From Sinomonas sp. R1AF57 (GTDB taxonomy: Bacteria; Actinomycetota; Actinomycetes; Actinomycetales; Micrococcaceae): a stretch of DNA of 64,000 nt. The notes beneath the pieces are model-generated. The model was not told the DNA's origin. It ran no database searches and worked only from the letters and a program-made list of their open reading frames with translations. The stretch covers positions 512,422 through 576,421 of the forward strand of contig NZ_CP022463.1 of the NCBI RefSeq assembly GCF_002224485.1. Reading direction: 5' to 3'. Numbering within the stretch: the first letter of the stretch is position 1; each line of letters starts with the position of its first letter. This document shows, piece after piece, positions 52,293-62,526 of the stretch. Made by a program: the position numbers and the translations under genes.

Positions 52293-53462
52293 ATGACTGA
52301 GACCACCACAGAGCGCCACACCGCGCTGTATGACAGGCACGCCGAGCTCGGCGCGTCGTTCACCGACTTCGGCGGCTGGCAGATGCCGCTCAAGTACGGC
52401 TCGGAGCTCGCCGAGCACCGCGCCGTCCGCGAGACGGCGGGCCTGTTCGACCTCTCCCACATGGGCGAGGTCTGGGCCACCGGCCCCGGCGCCGGCGCGT
52501 TCCTCGACTACGCGCTCGTGGGCAAGCTGTCCGCGATCGCGGTCGGGAAGGCCAAGTACTCGCTCATCTGCGCCGAGGACGGCGGGATCATCGACGATCT
52601 CATCGTCTACCGTGTCGCGGAGAACGACTTCCTCGTGGTGCCCAACGCCGGCAACGCGCTGACCGTCGCCTCCGAGCTCGAGGACCGCCTCGCCGCGTTC
52701 TCGGCCTCGTCCGACGCTGGCAAGGTCGCCCTCCGCAACGCCTCCGACGAGACGTCGCTCGTCGCGGTCCAGGGCCCGAACGCCGAGGCGATCGTGCTCG
52801 CCGTCGTGCGCGCCCAGGATGCCGACGCCGTCACGGGCCTCAAGTACTACGCGGCCGTCGAGGTCGAGGTGGAGCTCGAGCAGGGCACCATTCCGGTGCT
52901 CCTGGCCCGCACCGGCTACACCGGGGAGGACGGCTTCGAGCTGTTCGTCGGCAACGGCAGCGCCGCCGCCCTCTGGGACGCACTCAAGGCTGCCGGCGAG
53001 GGCCACGGCCTCATCCCGTGCGGCCTCGCCGCGCGCGACTCCCTGCGCCTCGAGGCGGGCATGCCCCTCTACGGTAACGAGCTCTCCCGTGAGCGCTCGC
53101 CCTTCGCGGCGGGCCTGGGCGGCGTCGTCGCCCTCAAGAGCAAGGAGGGCGACTTCGTCGGCCGCTCCGCGCTCGAGGCCAAGAAGGCTTCCGGCGAGGG
53201 CACCACGAGCGGCCAGCGCCTCGTCGGCCTGAAGGGACTCGGCCGGCGCGCCGCCCGCGGCCACTACCCGATCCTCAAGGACGGCGCCCAGGTCGGCGAG
53301 GTGACGTCGGGCCAGCCCAGCCCCACCCTCGGCTACCCGGTCGCGCTCGCGTACGTCGACGTGGAGCTCTCCGCTCCCGGCACGAAGCTCGACGCCGACC
53401 TGCGCGGCAAGGCCGAGCCCTTCGAGGTCGTCGAGCTCCCGTTCTACAAGCGCCAGAAGTAG
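52293..53462 (+). CDS. gcvT: Aminomethyltransferase, T protein
   Basis: GcvT releases ammonia from aminomethyl-GcvH and moves the one-carbon unit to tetrahydrofolate. The 389-residue protein has FGGWQMPLKYGSELAEHRAV, LFDLSHMGEVWATGP, DDLIVYRV, ARTGYTGEDGFELFV and the GLAARDSLRLEAGMPLYGNE folate-binding region. AAGGAG precedes the ATG at 52293. It sits between gcvP and gcvH in the riboswitch operon. Confidence 0.96.
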   Translation: MTETTTERHTALYDRHAELGASFTDFGGWQMPLKYGSELAEHRAVRETAGLFDLSHMGEVWATGPGAGAFLDYALVGKLSAIAVGKAKYSLICAEDGGIIDDLIVYRVAENDFLVVPNAGNALTVASELEDRLAAFSASSDAGKVALRNASDETSLVAVQGPNAEAIVLAVVRAQDADAVTGLKYYAAVEVEVELEQGTIPVLLARTGYTGEDGFELFVGNGSAAALWDALKAAGEGHGLIPCGLAARDSLRLEAGMPLYGNELSRERSPFAAGLGGVVALKSKEGDFVGRSALEAKKASGEGTTSGQRLVGLKGLGRRAARGHYPILKDGAQVGEVTSGQPSPTLGYPVALAYVDVELSAPGTKLDADLRGKAEPFEVVELPFYKRQK

Positions 53463-53503
53463 CGCTCCACGCTTTCCCTTCAGAGAAGAAAAGGAAGACC
53501 ACT

Positions 53504-53887
53504 ATGAGCAAGGTCCAGACCGGCCTCCGTTACTCCGAAGAGCACGAGTGGCTCGACACCGACGGCGGTGCCGCCGCCAAGGTCGGCGTCTCCCAGGTCG
53601 CCGCTGACGCGCTGGGCGACGTCGTCTACCTCGACCTGCCGGAGGCCGGCAGCGAGGTCACCGCGGGCGCCACCTGCGGCGAGATCGAGTCGACGAAGAG
53701 CGTCTCCGACCTCTACTCGCCGGTCTCCGGCACGGTCGTCGAGGTCAACCAGGAGGCCATCGACAACCCGGCCCTGGTCAACGAGGACCCGTACGGCGCC
53801 GGCTGGCTCTTCACCGTCCAGGTCTCCGAGGAGGGCCCGCTCATGTCGGCCGAGGAGTACGCGGAGAAGAACGGCGGCGAGCTGTGA
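53504..53887 (+). CDS. gcvH: Glycine cleavage H protein
   Basis: The 127-residue lipoyl carrier has [14 protein letters not shown], the lipoylation site [18 protein letters not shown] with Lys65, and the C-terminal [11 protein letters not shown]. It shuttles the aminomethyl group between GcvP, GcvT and the dihydrolipoamide dehydrogenase. GGAAGA precedes the ATG. Its stop overlaps the glyA start by 4 nt (GTGA). Confidence 0.97.
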   Translation: MSKVQTGLRYSEEHEWLDTDGGAAAKVGVSQVAADALGDVVYLDLPEAGSEVTAGATCGEIESTKSVSDLYSPVSGTVVEVNQEAIDNPALVNEDPYGAGWLFTVQVSEEGPLMSAEEYAEKNGGEL

Positions 53888-55209
53888 GCGCCCCCGTGCA
53901 GGGCGCGGCACAGTTCGAGCAGGTCCGCTCGCAGTCGCTCGACGCCGACCTGGCCGCCCTCGACCCGGAGGTCGCCGCGAGCATCAATGCCGAGGCAGCC
54001 CGCCAGCGCGGCGGCCTCGAGATGATCGCCTCCGAGAACCACACCGCTGTGGCCGTCATGCAGGCGCAGGGCTCGGTCCTGACCAACAAGTACGCCGAGG
54101 GCTACCCGGGCAAGCGCTACTACGGCGGCTGCGAGCACGTCGACGTCATCGAGACGCTCGCGCTCGAGCGCGTCAAGGCACTCTTCGGCGCCGAGTATGC
54201 CAACGTGCAGCCGCACTCCGGCGCCCAGGCGAACGCCTCGGTCATGCACGCCCTCATCAAGCCGGGCGACACGATCATGGGCCTGAACCTGGCCCACGGC
54301 GGCCACCTCACCCACGGCATGCGGATCAACTTCTCCGGCAAGCTCTACAACGTCATCCCGTACCAGGTCCGCGAGGACGACCACCGGATCGACATGGCCG
54401 AGGTCGAGCGCCTCGCCCAGGAGCACCGGCCGCAGCTCATCGTGGCCGGCTGGTCCGCCTACGCGCGCCAGCTCGACTTCGCCGAGTTCCGCCGGATAGC
54501 CGACTCCGTGGGCGCCTACCTCATGGTGGACATGGCCCACTTCGCCGGCCTCGTGGCCGCGGGCCTGCACCCGAGTCCCGTCCCGCACGCCCACGTGGTC
54601 ACGTCGACGACGCACAAGACCCTCGCGGGCCCGCGCGGAGGCATCATCCTGACGAACGACCCGGACATCGCCAAGAAGGTCAACTCCGCGGTGTTCCCCG
54701 GCCAGCAGGGCGGCCCGCTCGAGCACGTCGTGGCCGGCAAGGCCGTGGCGTTCAAGATCGCCGGCTCGCCGGAGTTCAAGGAGCGCATGGAGCGTGTCCT
54801 CGCCGGCGCGAAGATCCTCGCCGAGCGGCTCACGCAGGAGGATGTCAAGGCCGCCGGCATCGGCGTCGTCTCGGGCGGCACCGACGTCCACCTCGTCCTC
54901 GTCGACCTCCGCAACGCCGCCCTCGACGGGCAGCAGGCCGAGGACCTCCTCGCGGCGATCGACATCACGGTGAACCGCAACGCCGTCCCGTTCGACCCGC
55001 GGCCGCCGATGGTCACCTCGGGCCTGCGGATCGGCACGCCGGCGCTCGCCACCCGCGGCTTCGGCGAGGCGGCGTTCCGCGAGGTTGCCGACATCATCGC
55101 CGAGGCCCTCATCGCCGGGCCCGAGGGCGACCTGTCCGGCCTCAAGGCCCGCGTCGAGGCCCTCGCCGCGGCGCACCCGCTCTACCCGGGGGTCTCCGAC
55201 CTGGCGTGA
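53884..55209 (+). CDS. glyA: Serine hydroxymethyltransferase
   Basis: GlyA interconverts glycine plus 5,10-methylene-THF and serine. The 441-residue PLP enzyme has [36 protein letters not shown], the PLP lysine in [14 protein letters not shown] (Lys245) and [19 protein letters not shown]. The GTG start overlaps gcvH. Placed after the cleavage system, it would use the methylene-THF made by GcvT to turn a second glycine into serine. Confidence 0.97.
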   Translation: MSAPVQGAAQFEQVRSQSLDADLAALDPEVAASINAEAARQRGGLEMIASENHTAVAVMQAQGSVLTNKYAEGYPGKRYYGGCEHVDVIETLALERVKALFGAEYANVQPHSGAQANASVMHALIKPGDTIMGLNLAHGGHLTHGMRINFSGKLYNVIPYQVREDDHRIDMAEVERLAQEHRPQLIVAGWSAYARQLDFAEFRRIADSVGAYLMVDMAHFAGLVAAGLHPSPVPHAHVVTSTTHKTLAGPRGGIILTNDPDIAKKVNSAVFPGQQGGPLEHVVAGKAVAFKIAGSPEFKERMERVLAGAKILAERLTQEDVKAAGIGVVSGGTDVHLVLVDLRNAALDGQQAEDLLAAIDITVNRNAVPFDPRPPMVTSGLRIGTPALATRGFGEAAFREVADIIAEALIAGPEGDLSGLKARVEALAAAHPLYPGVSDLA

Positions 55210-55275
55210 CCCCCTGCGTGGGCCCGGCCATCCCGGGCCCACGCACCCCCAACTCCTTCAGGAAGGATCCCCGAC

Positions 55276-56688
55276 ATGGCCGTCGGCGTCTTCGAACTGT
55301 TCTCCGTGGGCATCGGCCCCTCCAGCTCCCACACCGTGGGTCCCATGCGCGCGGGCGCCGTCTTCGCACGCGAGCTGCACGAGAAGGGCATCCTCGAACG
55401 CGTCGCCTCGCTGCGCGTCGACCTCTACGGCTCGCTCGCCGCGACCGGCCACGGCCACGGGACCTTCACGGCCGTGCTCCTGGGCCTCGAGGGCTTCGAG
55501 CCGGAGGAGATCCTCCCGCACGAGGTCGAGGAGCGGCTCGCCGCGATCGACGAGACGGGCAAGCTCAACCTCGCGGGCGGGGCGCTCCTCGAGTACGGGG
55601 TGAAGGACATGGTCCTGCACCCGCTCACCGTCCTGCCCCGGCACACCAACGGCATGAAGTTCCAGGTGTTCGGCGCGGACGACGCCGAGGGGTCGCCTGA
55701 GCTGCTCCACGAGGCCACGTTCTTCTCCGTGGGCGGCGGCTTCATCGTGCGCGAGGGCGAGGAGGACTCCGCGCAGGAGGAGCTCGACGCGTCCAAGAAG
55801 GAGCTCCCCTTCCCGTTCCGCACCGCTGCCGAGCTGCTGGGGCGCTGCTCCTCGAAGGGCCTCTCGATCAGCGACATCATGCTCGTCAACGAGAAGGCCT
55901 CCCGGTCCGAGGACGAGATCCGCGACGGGCTCCTCCACATCTGGGCTGTCATGGAGGGCTGCGTCGAGTCGAGCCTCAAGCGCGAGGGGCTCCTTCCCGG
56001 CGGACTGAAGGTGCGCCGTCGTGCGCCTGACTGGCACGAGCGGCTGCTGAAGGAGGACAAGGACCGCGATCCCAAGTACTGGCAGGAGTGGGTGAACCTC
56101 ATCGCCCTCGCGGTGAACGAGGAGAACGCCTCCGGCGGCCGCGTCGTCACTGCGCCGACCAACGGCGCGGCCGGGATCATCCCCGCCGTCCTCTACTACG
56201 CGCTCAACTATGCCCCCGGCATGGACAAGGCGACGCAGGAGGACAAGGACGATGTGGTCGTCAAGTTCCTCCTGGCCGCAGGCGCCGTCGGTGTCCTGTA
56301 CAAGGAGCAGGCCTCCATCTCCGGCGCGGAGGTGGGGTGCCAGGGCGAGGTGGGTTCGGCGTCGTCCATGGCCGCCGCCGGTCTGGCCGAGGTGATGGGC
56401 GGAACGCCCGCCCAGGTCGAGAACGCGGCCGAGATCGCCATGGAGCACAACCTCGGCCTCACGTGCGACCCCATCGGCGGGCTCGTCCAGGTGCCCTGCA
56501 TCGAGCGCAACGCGATCGCCGCCGCCAAGGCCATCAACGCCGCCAAGATGGCTCTCTGGGGCGACGGCACGCACCGCGTCTCGCTCGATGAGGTCATCGT
56601 GACCATGCGTGAGACGGGCAAGGACATGAGCCACAAGTACAAGGAGACCGCCATGGGCGGCCTCGCGGTGAACGTGGTGGAGTGCTAG
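55276..56688 (+). CDS. sdaA: L-serine ammonia-lyase (dehydratase), Fe-S type
   Basis: SdaA deaminates serine to pyruvate, completing the glycine-to-pyruvate route of this operon. The 470-residue single-chain enzyme has the beta domain ([24 protein letters not shown]) and the alpha domain with [16 protein letters not shown], three Fe-S ligand Cys candidates ([35 protein letters not shown]) and a C-terminal Cys (the last residue, VVEC) as in bacterial enzymes whose tail occupies the active site. AGGAAGGAT lies upstream of the ATG. Confidence 0.95.
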   Translation: MAVGVFELFSVGIGPSSSHTVGPMRAGAVFARELHEKGILERVASLRVDLYGSLAATGHGHGTFTAVLLGLEGFEPEEILPHEVEERLAAIDETGKLNLAGGALLEYGVKDMVLHPLTVLPRHTNGMKFQVFGADDAEGSPELLHEATFFSVGGGFIVREGEEDSAQEELDASKKELPFPFRTAAELLGRCSSKGLSISDIMLVNEKASRSEDEIRDGLLHIWAVMEGCVESSLKREGLLPGGLKVRRRAPDWHERLLKEDKDRDPKYWQEWVNLIALAVNEENASGGRVVTAPTNGAAGIIPAVLYYALNYAPGMDKATQEDKDDVVVKFLLAAGAVGVLYKEQASISGAEVGCQGEVGSASSMAAAGLAEVMGGTPAQVENAAEIAMEHNLGLTCDPIGGLVQVPCIERNAIAAAKAINAAKMALWGDGTHRVSLDEVIVTMRETGKDMSHKYKETAMGGLAVNVVEC

Positions 56689-56720
56689 GGGCCCAGCGGC
56701 TGAGAGCGTGCCGGGCCCCT
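56687..56720. terminator. Terminator at the end of the gcv-sdaA operon
   Basis: AGGGGCCC and GGGCCCCT form an 8-bp stem at the sdaA stop codon, extended by CAGCGGC/GTGCC-like pairs in the loop. It lies between convergent genes and may work in both directions. Confidence 0.6.
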
Positions 56721-56733
56721 GCGGGTGGTGCTC

Positions 56734-57288
56734 CTACCTGTGCTGGCCCTCGGCGATCTCCTCGAGCATCTTGCTGCAGAAGGCCTCGAGGTCGCCGGGG
56801 TTGCGGGAGGTCGTGAGGCCGTGGTCTGTCACGACCTCCTGGTCGACCCACTGCGCGCCCGCATTGGTGAGGTCGGTCTCGAGCGACGCGTAGGAGGTCA
56901 TCGTCCGGCCCTTCACCACCCCCGCCTCGATGAGGATCCACGGGCCGTGGCAGATCGCGGAGATGGGCTTGCCGGCCTCGGCGAAGGACTTCACGAACGC
57001 GACGCCCTCCTTCTCGAGGCGCATCTTGTCCGCGTTCACCGTTCCACCAGGGAGCACGAGTGCGTCGTAGTCGTCCGGGTTGGCCCCGGAGAGCGGGACG
57101 TCGACTGGGAAGGAATCCCCGTGGTCCCAGTCGCCCTTCATCGCGGTGATCGTTCCCGATTCGGGGGAGACCAGGACCGGCTGGCCTCCCGCCTGCTCGA
57201 CGGCCTTCCACGGCTCGGTCAGCTCGGCCTGCTCCACGCCGTTGGTCAGGAGGAACGCGATCTTCTTGCCGGTGATGTCATGTGCCAT
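56734..57288 (-). CDS. DJ-1/PfpI-family glutamine amidotransferase-like protein
   Basis: The 184-residue protein has the PfpI layout: KKIAFLLTNGVEQAELTEPW with the catalytic Glu, DDYDALVLPGGTVNADKMR, the nucleophile elbow AICHGPWILIEAG (Cys-His) and ASLETDLTNAGAQWVDQEVV. Family members are proteases, chaperones or deglycases acting on glyoxal adducts. The exact activity is uncertain. The ATG at 57288 is the family start. Confidence 0.92.
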   Translation of the reverse strand: MAHDITGKKIAFLLTNGVEQAELTEPWKAVEQAGGQPVLVSPESGTITAMKGDWDHGDSFPVDVPLSGANPDDYDALVLPGGTVNADKMRLEKEGVAFVKSFAEAGKPISAICHGPWILIEAGVVKGRTMTSYASLETDLTNAGAQWVDQEVVTDHGLTTSRNPGDLEAFCSKMLEEIAEGQHR

Positions 57289-57403
57289 GCCTACCGGTTT
57301 CCCGATCCGCCGGGAGCGCAAACCGGCCCCGGAGGGAGGGACGGCAGCGCGGACTGACTAGACTGGCAGAGGCCCGCAGCCAGACCGAAGGGATCCCTCC
57401 TCC

Positions 57404-58528
57404 GTGACCAGCCACACTGTCACCTTCACCGCCCGCTTCGCGAACGACACCGAAATCGAGAACTGGGACAAGCACGTCACGGCCAACCCCAATGGCGGCA
57501 ACCTGCTCCAGTCGGCGGCGTTCGCGGCCGTCAAGAGGAACTTCGGGTGGGACGTCCGGCATCTCGTGCTGGAGCCGCGCGTCGGCCATGGGGGAGAGGC
57601 CGGCGAGCATGAAGCACAGCCGAGCTACAACCTCGTCCTGGAGAAGTCCGTCCCCCTGCTGGGCCGCTTCTGGTACCTCATCAAGGGCCCGGACGTCGCG
57701 GCCGCCGAGCAGGTCCCCGCGGCCCTCGCCGCGGTGAAGGAGTTCGTCCTCCGGGAGCGCCTCGGCGTGTTCGCCGTCAAGATCGAGCCGGACATCGTCG
57801 ACTCCGACTCCTCCCGCGCGCTCCTGGCCGGGGCCGGCCTCGTCAAGGTCCCCAACCTGCAGCCCAATGACTCGACGGCGATCCTCGACATCAGCACCGA
57901 GCCCCGACTCATCCTCAAGAGCCTCCACTCCCGCGGCCGCAACGCCGTCCGCCGCGCCGAGCGAGAGGGCGTCGAGGTGGTCGAGGCGGAGCCCACGCTC
58001 GAGAACTACCGCACCATGCACGCCCTCATGACCGGGACGCTGAACTCAAAGTCGCGCACCGGCGTGCAGGTGCGCAGCTTCGACTACTACCGCCAGTTCT
58101 GGACCGAATTCACCCAGCGCGGCCAGGGGCGGCTCTACTTCGTCTATGAGAACGGCCGGCCCTCCGTCGGGGCCTTCGTCATCAACTACGGCCGCAAGGG
58201 CACGTACAAGGACGGCGGCTCGCTGCAGAAGCGGACCCAGTACGGCGACTCCCACCTCGTGCAGTGGACCGCGATCAACCGCGTCAAGGAGCTCGGCTGC
58301 ACCGAGTACGACTTCTGCGGCACACCCCCGGCGGACCGCCTGAAGGACACCTCCCACCCGTTCCACGGCCTGGGCCTGTTCAAGACCTCGTTCACCAAGA
58401 CCGTGACGGACTTCGTGGGCTGCTGGGACTTCGTCATCGACCCGCTGCGCTACAGAGCATGGACGACGGCGGGCGAGCGGATCGCGCGCCAGCTCTACAC
58501 GCGCCGCACGGGCCAGCAGTTCTACTGA
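57404..58528 (+). CDS. FemABX-family peptidoglycan interpeptide-bridge aminoacyltransferase
   Basis: The 374-residue protein belongs to the FemABX group, which adds amino acids from aminoacyl-tRNA to the peptidoglycan stem peptide. It has NLLQSAAFAAVKRNFGWDV, FWYLIKGPDVA, TAILDISTEPRLILKSLHS, RGRNAVRRAEREGVEVVE and the second GNAT half with RLYFVYENGRPSVGAFVINYGRKGTYKDGGS, and CTEYDFCGTPPADRL, typical of bacterial Fem proteins. The GTG at 57404 is used. Micrococcaceae have variable bridges with Ala, Ser, Thr or Gly; the residue added is unknown. Confidence 0.9.
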   Translation: MTSHTVTFTARFANDTEIENWDKHVTANPNGGNLLQSAAFAAVKRNFGWDVRHLVLEPRVGHGGEAGEHEAQPSYNLVLEKSVPLLGRFWYLIKGPDVAAAEQVPAALAAVKEFVLRERLGVFAVKIEPDIVDSDSSRALLAGAGLVKVPNLQPNDSTAILDISTEPRLILKSLHSRGRNAVRRAEREGVEVVEAEPTLENYRTMHALMTGTLNSKSRTGVQVRSFDYYRQFWTEFTQRGQGRLYFVYENGRPSVGAFVINYGRKGTYKDGGSLQKRTQYGDSHLVQWTAINRVKELGCTEYDFCGTPPADRLKDTSHPFHGLGLFKTSFTKTVTDFVGCWDFVIDPLRYRAWTTAGERIARQLYTRRTGQQFY

Positions 58529-58559
58529 TCCACGAAAGGGTCCCGGGGGAGGGATACGC

Positions 58560-60287
58560 ATGGCGGAGTCCGAACGCGCGGAGGGGCCCGGCGGGGACAT
58601 CCCCGCCGGCGTGATTCCGCAGATCACACCCATCGCCTTCACCGACGCGCCCGCGGCGGCATCGGACAGCTCGGCGACCACTGCCGCCGGGGAACGCACG
58701 ACGCCGGGTGGGCACGCGGCGTCGTCCGGGCCGCCCGCGCTGCACGCACCCACGCCGGCACCGGTCGCCCCGGTGGCCCTGACGGCGACGCCGGTCGCGC
58801 CCCCGGCAGCCGCTCCCGCGGTCGCACCGCCGCCCGCGGCGCCGGGGACCCCGGCCACCCAGCCGATCAGCGCCTCACAGGTCCGCGCCAACGCCGCCGC
58901 GAAGCGCGTCCTCGCGCGGTTCATGCGGGGCGAGAACCCGCCCACGGCTCCGATGAGCATCGTGGACCGGCTTGCCGGCAGCCCGTACGAGAACCTCGCG
59001 ATCCCGTCTGGGCCCGACGAGTCCGCCCGGCGGACCCTCGACTTCGCACTCCTGCTGGCCGAGACGATGTTCCGCTACGGGGCAGGCGCCCTCGAAGTCG
59101 AGACCTCCATGATCGCTTCCACAGCCGCCCTCGGGCTCCGGCACATCGAGGTGGACATCACGAACCAGTCCGTGGCGATCAACTATGCACCGCAGGACGG
59201 GACGCCGATCACGCTCATGCGCGTGGTCCGCTCGTGGACGAGCAACTACGCCGGCCTCGTGCTCGTGCACCAGCTCGTCACCGAGATCGCCGCGGGCGGT
59301 GTGGGCCGCGACGAGGCGATGCGCCGGCTCCAGAGCATCTCGCGGCGCGCCAAGCCGTTCCCCAAATGGTCGGTGACCTTCGCGTTCGGCGTCTTCGCGG
59401 CAGCGTTCGTGGGCGTCATCGGAGGGGGCCAGCTCGCCTCGCTCGTCGCGTTCGGCTCCAACCTGCTGATCTCGGTGGTGGCGCGGGTGATGGGCAGGTG
59501 GCGGATCCCGGACTTCTTCGTCACGCTCGCGAGCTCGTTCGTGGTGACGATGGTCGCGCTGCTGATGTTCGCCGCGCAGCTGCCCATCGCACCGGCCATC
59601 GTCGTGGTGGGCGGCATCCTCCTGCTGTTGCCGACCGCCCGGCTCGTCTCCGCGACGCAGGACGCCATCAACGGCTTCCCCGTGACAGCTGCCGGCCGGT
59701 ACCTCTCGGCATTCCTCACGTTCGCCGCGCTCGTGGCCGGGATCGCCGTCGCCACGGCCGTGGGGGAGCTGCTCGGGATCGAGCGGATCGACGTCACCGA
59801 GACGTTCCCGCCCGCCTATCCGTACATCGTCCAGGTGCTGCTCATCGGGGCCGCCGTCGCCTCAATCGCCATCACCGAGCAGACCTCCCGGAGGCTCGTG
59901 CTGCCGACGGCGGCCGTCGGCGTCGTGGGGTACCTCGCCCTGACCGGGGTGGGGCTGCTCGGGGTCGGGGACAGGATCGCGCCTGCGGTGAGCGCCGTCG
60001 TCATGGGGTTCCTCGCGCGGATCGTGGCCCTCCGGCTCGGCGCGCCGCAGCTCGTGGTCGCGGTGCCGGCGGCGCTCATCCTCCTGCCCGGGCTGACGAT
60101 CTTCCGCTCCATGTACATCGCGACCATCGACGCCGCGCAGATCACCACCGGCGCCGGGGGAATGCTCACGGCGATGGCCATCATCCTGGGGGCGGCGGCC
60201 GGCGTCGTGCTCGGCGACAACCTCGCGCGGCCGTTCACCCGCGGCGGGGCGTCCCTCGAGCGGCGCCGCCGCTCCCGCCGTAGGTGA
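58560..60287 (+). CDS. ThrE-type threonine/serine exporter
   Basis: The 575-residue protein has an Ala/Pro-rich N-terminal extension of about 130 residues, then the ThrE cytoplasmic domain (LLAETMFRYGAGALEVETSM, SVAINYAPQDG, AMRRLQSISRRAKPFPKW) and about ten membrane helices (WSVTFAFGVFAAAFVGVIGG; ALLMFAAQLPIAPAIVVVGG; LVVAVPAALILLPGLTIFRS). ThrE proteins export threonine and serine. GGGAGGGA precedes the ATG. It follows the Fem gene by 31 nt, so co-transcription is likely. Confidence 0.9.
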   Translation: MAESERAEGPGGDIPAGVIPQITPIAFTDAPAAASDSSATTAAGERTTPGGHAASSGPPALHAPTPAPVAPVALTATPVAPPAAAPAVAPPPAAPGTPATQPISASQVRANAAAKRVLARFMRGENPPTAPMSIVDRLAGSPYENLAIPSGPDESARRTLDFALLLAETMFRYGAGALEVETSMIASTAALGLRHIEVDITNQSVAINYAPQDGTPITLMRVVRSWTSNYAGLVLVHQLVTEIAAGGVGRDEAMRRLQSISRRAKPFPKWSVTFAFGVFAAAFVGVIGGGQLASLVAFGSNLLISVVARVMGRWRIPDFFVTLASSFVVTMVALLMFAAQLPIAPAIVVVGGILLLLPTARLVSATQDAINGFPVTAAGRYLSAFLTFAALVAGIAVATAVGELLGIERIDVTETFPPAYPYIVQVLLIGAAVASIAITEQTSRRLVLPTAAVGVVGYLALTGVGLLGVGDRIAPAVSAVVMGFLARIVALRLGAPQLVVAVPAALILLPGLTIFRSMYIATIDAAQITTGAGGMLTAMAIILGAAAGVVLGDNLARPFTRGGASLERRRRSRRR

Positions 60288-60337
60288 CCCCCAGGACCTG
60301 ACCCCCAGAGGCACGCGGGGTGCCCCGGGGACGCGGT

Positions 60338-61204
60338 TCAGATCTGGCCGATGGGGAGCTTCTTCTCCGCCTGGAACTGGTCCTCGGCCCGGCCCAGGGC
60401 CCAGTAGCCGGAGAGGGACAGACGTTCGCGCGGCACCTCGCGCTGCTTGAACACGGCGCGGAGCTCCTTCATGGCCCCCCGCTCGCCATGGGCGAAGACG
60501 TGGGGGATGCCCTCGGGCCACGTCGACTCGGCGACGGCCTCGGCGAGCACCAGAGTCTCGCCGGCGGGGAAGCCCTCGCGGGAGAGCCATCGGACATCGA
60601 TCCCGGAGGGCGCGCGCAGCTCGATGACGTCGTCTCCGCTGCCGACTTCGAGGAACGCGATCCCCGTCGCGTCCGCCGGGAGCGCCTCGAGCGCCGCCCC
60701 GATCGCGGGAAGCGCGGACTCGTCCCCGGCGAAGAGGTACCACGGCGCGTCCGGTGCCGGCGAGTAGGCGCCCCCGGGGCCGGTGCACACGAGCCGGTCA
60801 CCCGGCTGCGCGCTTGCGGCCCACGGCCCGGCGAGGCCCTCGTCGCCGTGGACCACGAAGTCGATCGCGAGCTCTCCGGCCGCGGGATCGAACCAGCGCA
60901 CCGTGTAGGTGCGGGACACTGGCCACTGCGCGCGCGGGAGGGACTCCTTGAGCTCCTGCAGGTCCACAGGCCCGTCCGGCCACCGGCCGCCGGGCAGCTC
61001 GGTCGGGAAGGCGATCTTCACGTACTTGTCGGCGAACCCGTTGTCGACGAAGGCGTCGAACCCGGGCCCGCCCACCACGACCCGGACCATGTGGGGGGTC
61101 AGCTGTTCGGTGCGCGCGACCACGAGGTCGAGCGTGGGCCGGGCCCTCTTCGCGGGGGCGGCGGCGGGTCCCTGCGGCACTGGGCTCTCGGCGGCCGAAG
61201 TCAT
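60338..61204 (-). CDS. Siderophore-interacting FAD-binding reductase (SIP)
   Basis: The 288-residue protein has the SIP layout: an FAD-binding domain with VARTEQLTPHMVRVVVGG, VSRTYTVRWFDPAAGELAIDFVVHG and GPWAASAQPGDRL, then the NAD(P)-binding SIP domain (YLFAGDESALPAIGAALEALP, SGYWALGRAEDQF). Such enzymes reduce ferric siderophores to release iron. No siderophore synthesis or uptake genes are visible beside it. It lies 58 nt downstream of ung on the same strand. Confidence 0.92.
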   Translation of the reverse strand: MTSAAESPVPQGPAAAPAKRARPTLDLVVARTEQLTPHMVRVVVGGPGFDAFVDNGFADKYVKIAFPTELPGGRWPDGPVDLQELKESLPRAQWPVSRTYTVRWFDPAAGELAIDFVVHGDEGLAGPWAASAQPGDRLVCTGPGGAYSPAPDAPWYLFAGDESALPAIGAALEALPADATGIAFLEVGSGDDVIELRAPSGIDVRWLSREGFPAGETLVLAEAVAESTWPEGIPHVFAHGERGAMKELRAVFKQREVPRERLSLSGYWALGRAEDQFQAEKKLPIGQI

Positions 61205-61262
61205 GCGCCCCAGACTACCGGGTGGCCCGCGCCGGCCCGGCTCCGGTGACGCGGGGCCCGGG

Positions 61263-62042
61263 TCAGGCCCAGCGGACGGGAGCGGCGCCCTGCTGGGCCA
61301 GGAGCTCGTTCGCCCTGCTGAACGGGCGCGAGCCGAAGAACCCCCGCGACGCGCTCAGCGGCGAAGGGTGCGCCGAGGCGATGGTCGGAGTCGCTCCCAG
61401 GAGAGGCGCGACCGACTGCGCGTCCCTGCCCCACAGGATCGCCACGAGCGGTGCACCACGGGCGACGACCGCCCACACCGCCGCGTCGGTGACCTCCTCC
61501 CAGCCGAGCCGGCGGTGGGACCCGGCCGCGCCGGCGCGCACCGACAGGACCCGGTTGAGCAGCAGGACGCCCTCGTCGGCCCACGGGGACAGGTCGCCGT
61601 CACTGGGGGCAGGTACGCCGAGGTCCGCAGACAGCTCCCGGTAGATGTTGGCGAGGCTGCGTGGGAGGGGCCGGACGTGGGCGTCGCATGCGAAGGAAAG
61701 GCCGATCGCGTGGCCCGGCGTGGGGTACGGGTCCTGGCCGATCACGATCACCTTCACCTCGTGCAGCGGGCGGGCGAAGGCCCGCAGGAGGCGCGCAGGG
61801 GCTGGGAGGATGACGGCGCCGTCGTGCGCCTGCCGGGCGAGTGCGGAGAGCGCGGCGCGCAGGGTCGGCTCGCAGGGGGCGAGGGCCACTGCCCACTCGG
61901 GGTGCACGAGTTCGGCGAGCGGGGCGGCCGCCATCCGCTCGAACTCGCGGGCGGCCTCCTCGGACGACGCCGCGTGCTCGCCGGCGGCGGACCCGCTTGC
62001 CGCGGGCGCCGGCAGGTCGAAGAGGGGTTCGGCGTCCATCAT
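61263..62042 (-). CDS. ung: Uracil-DNA glycosylase, family 1
   Basis: Ung removes uracil from DNA to start base-excision repair. The 259-residue protein has the water-activating [30 protein letters not shown], and the minor-groove loop [21 protein letters not shown] with the catalytic His. The N-terminal ~30 residues are Ala/Glu-rich and variable. The ATG at 62042 (next ATG at 62039) is used. Confidence 0.96.
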   Translation of the reverse strand: MMDAEPLFDLPAPAASGSAAGEHAASSEEAAREFERMAAAPLAELVHPEWAVALAPCEPTLRAALSALARQAHDGAVILPAPARLLRAFARPLHEVKVIVIGQDPYPTPGHAIGLSFACDAHVRPLPRSLANIYRELSADLGVPAPSDGDLSPWADEGVLLLNRVLSVRAGAAGSHRRLGWEEVTDAAVWAVVARGAPLVAILWGRDAQSVAPLLGATPTIASAHPSPLSASRGFFGSRPFSRANELLAQQGAAPVRWA

Positions 62043-62153
62043 CTACGCCAGTGTGCCAGAGGGAACTCGGCGGCGCCCGGGAGCCTACGCTCTGGGCGCA
62101 GCGCCGGGCGCGCCGGAATGACACTCCTGTAGTTCCCTCTTAAACTGGAACGC

Positions 62154-62477
62154 ATGTCGGCAGCAGCGCACCAGACCCATGTCAGGGCCCAGGATCTCGA
62201 GCGGGCGGCGGCAGGCCGCCCCGTGGAGGGGCTCAGCGAGCGGGACGTGAAGATGCTGGCCCTCGAGCGCGGGTGGTGGAAGTACGCGGGCGCCAAGGAA
62301 CAGGCCATCCGCGACCTCTTCGACCTCTCGGCCACGCACTACTACCAGCAGCTCAACACCCTCATTGACACCGAGGCCGCCCTGGCCCACGACCCGATGC
62401 TTGTGAAGAGGTTGCGTAGACTGAGGACGTCGCGGCAGCGCGCGCGCACCGCCCGCCGGCTCGGTGGGGGCGCCTGA
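62154..62477 (+). CDS. DUF3263 family protein
   Basis: The 107-residue protein matches the actinobacterial DUF3263 family: GLSERDVKMLALERGWWKYAGAKEQAIRDLFDLSATHYYQQLN, a helix-turn-helix-like core, with a basic C-terminus (RLRRLRTSRQRARTARRLG). It is probably a small DNA-binding protein; the function is not established. It is divergent from ung, and is followed after 49 nt by a LytR_C protein, a conserved actinobacterial pairing. Confidence 0.9.
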   Translation: MSAAAHQTHVRAQDLERAAAGRPVEGLSERDVKMLALERGWWKYAGAKEQAIRDLFDLSATHYYQQLNTLIDTEAALAHDPMLVKRLRRLRTSRQRARTARRLGGGA

Positions 62478-62526
62478 CGCTGCCCGCTGTCCCCAGCAGG
62501 CCACCGACAAGGACCCTGACCCAGGC

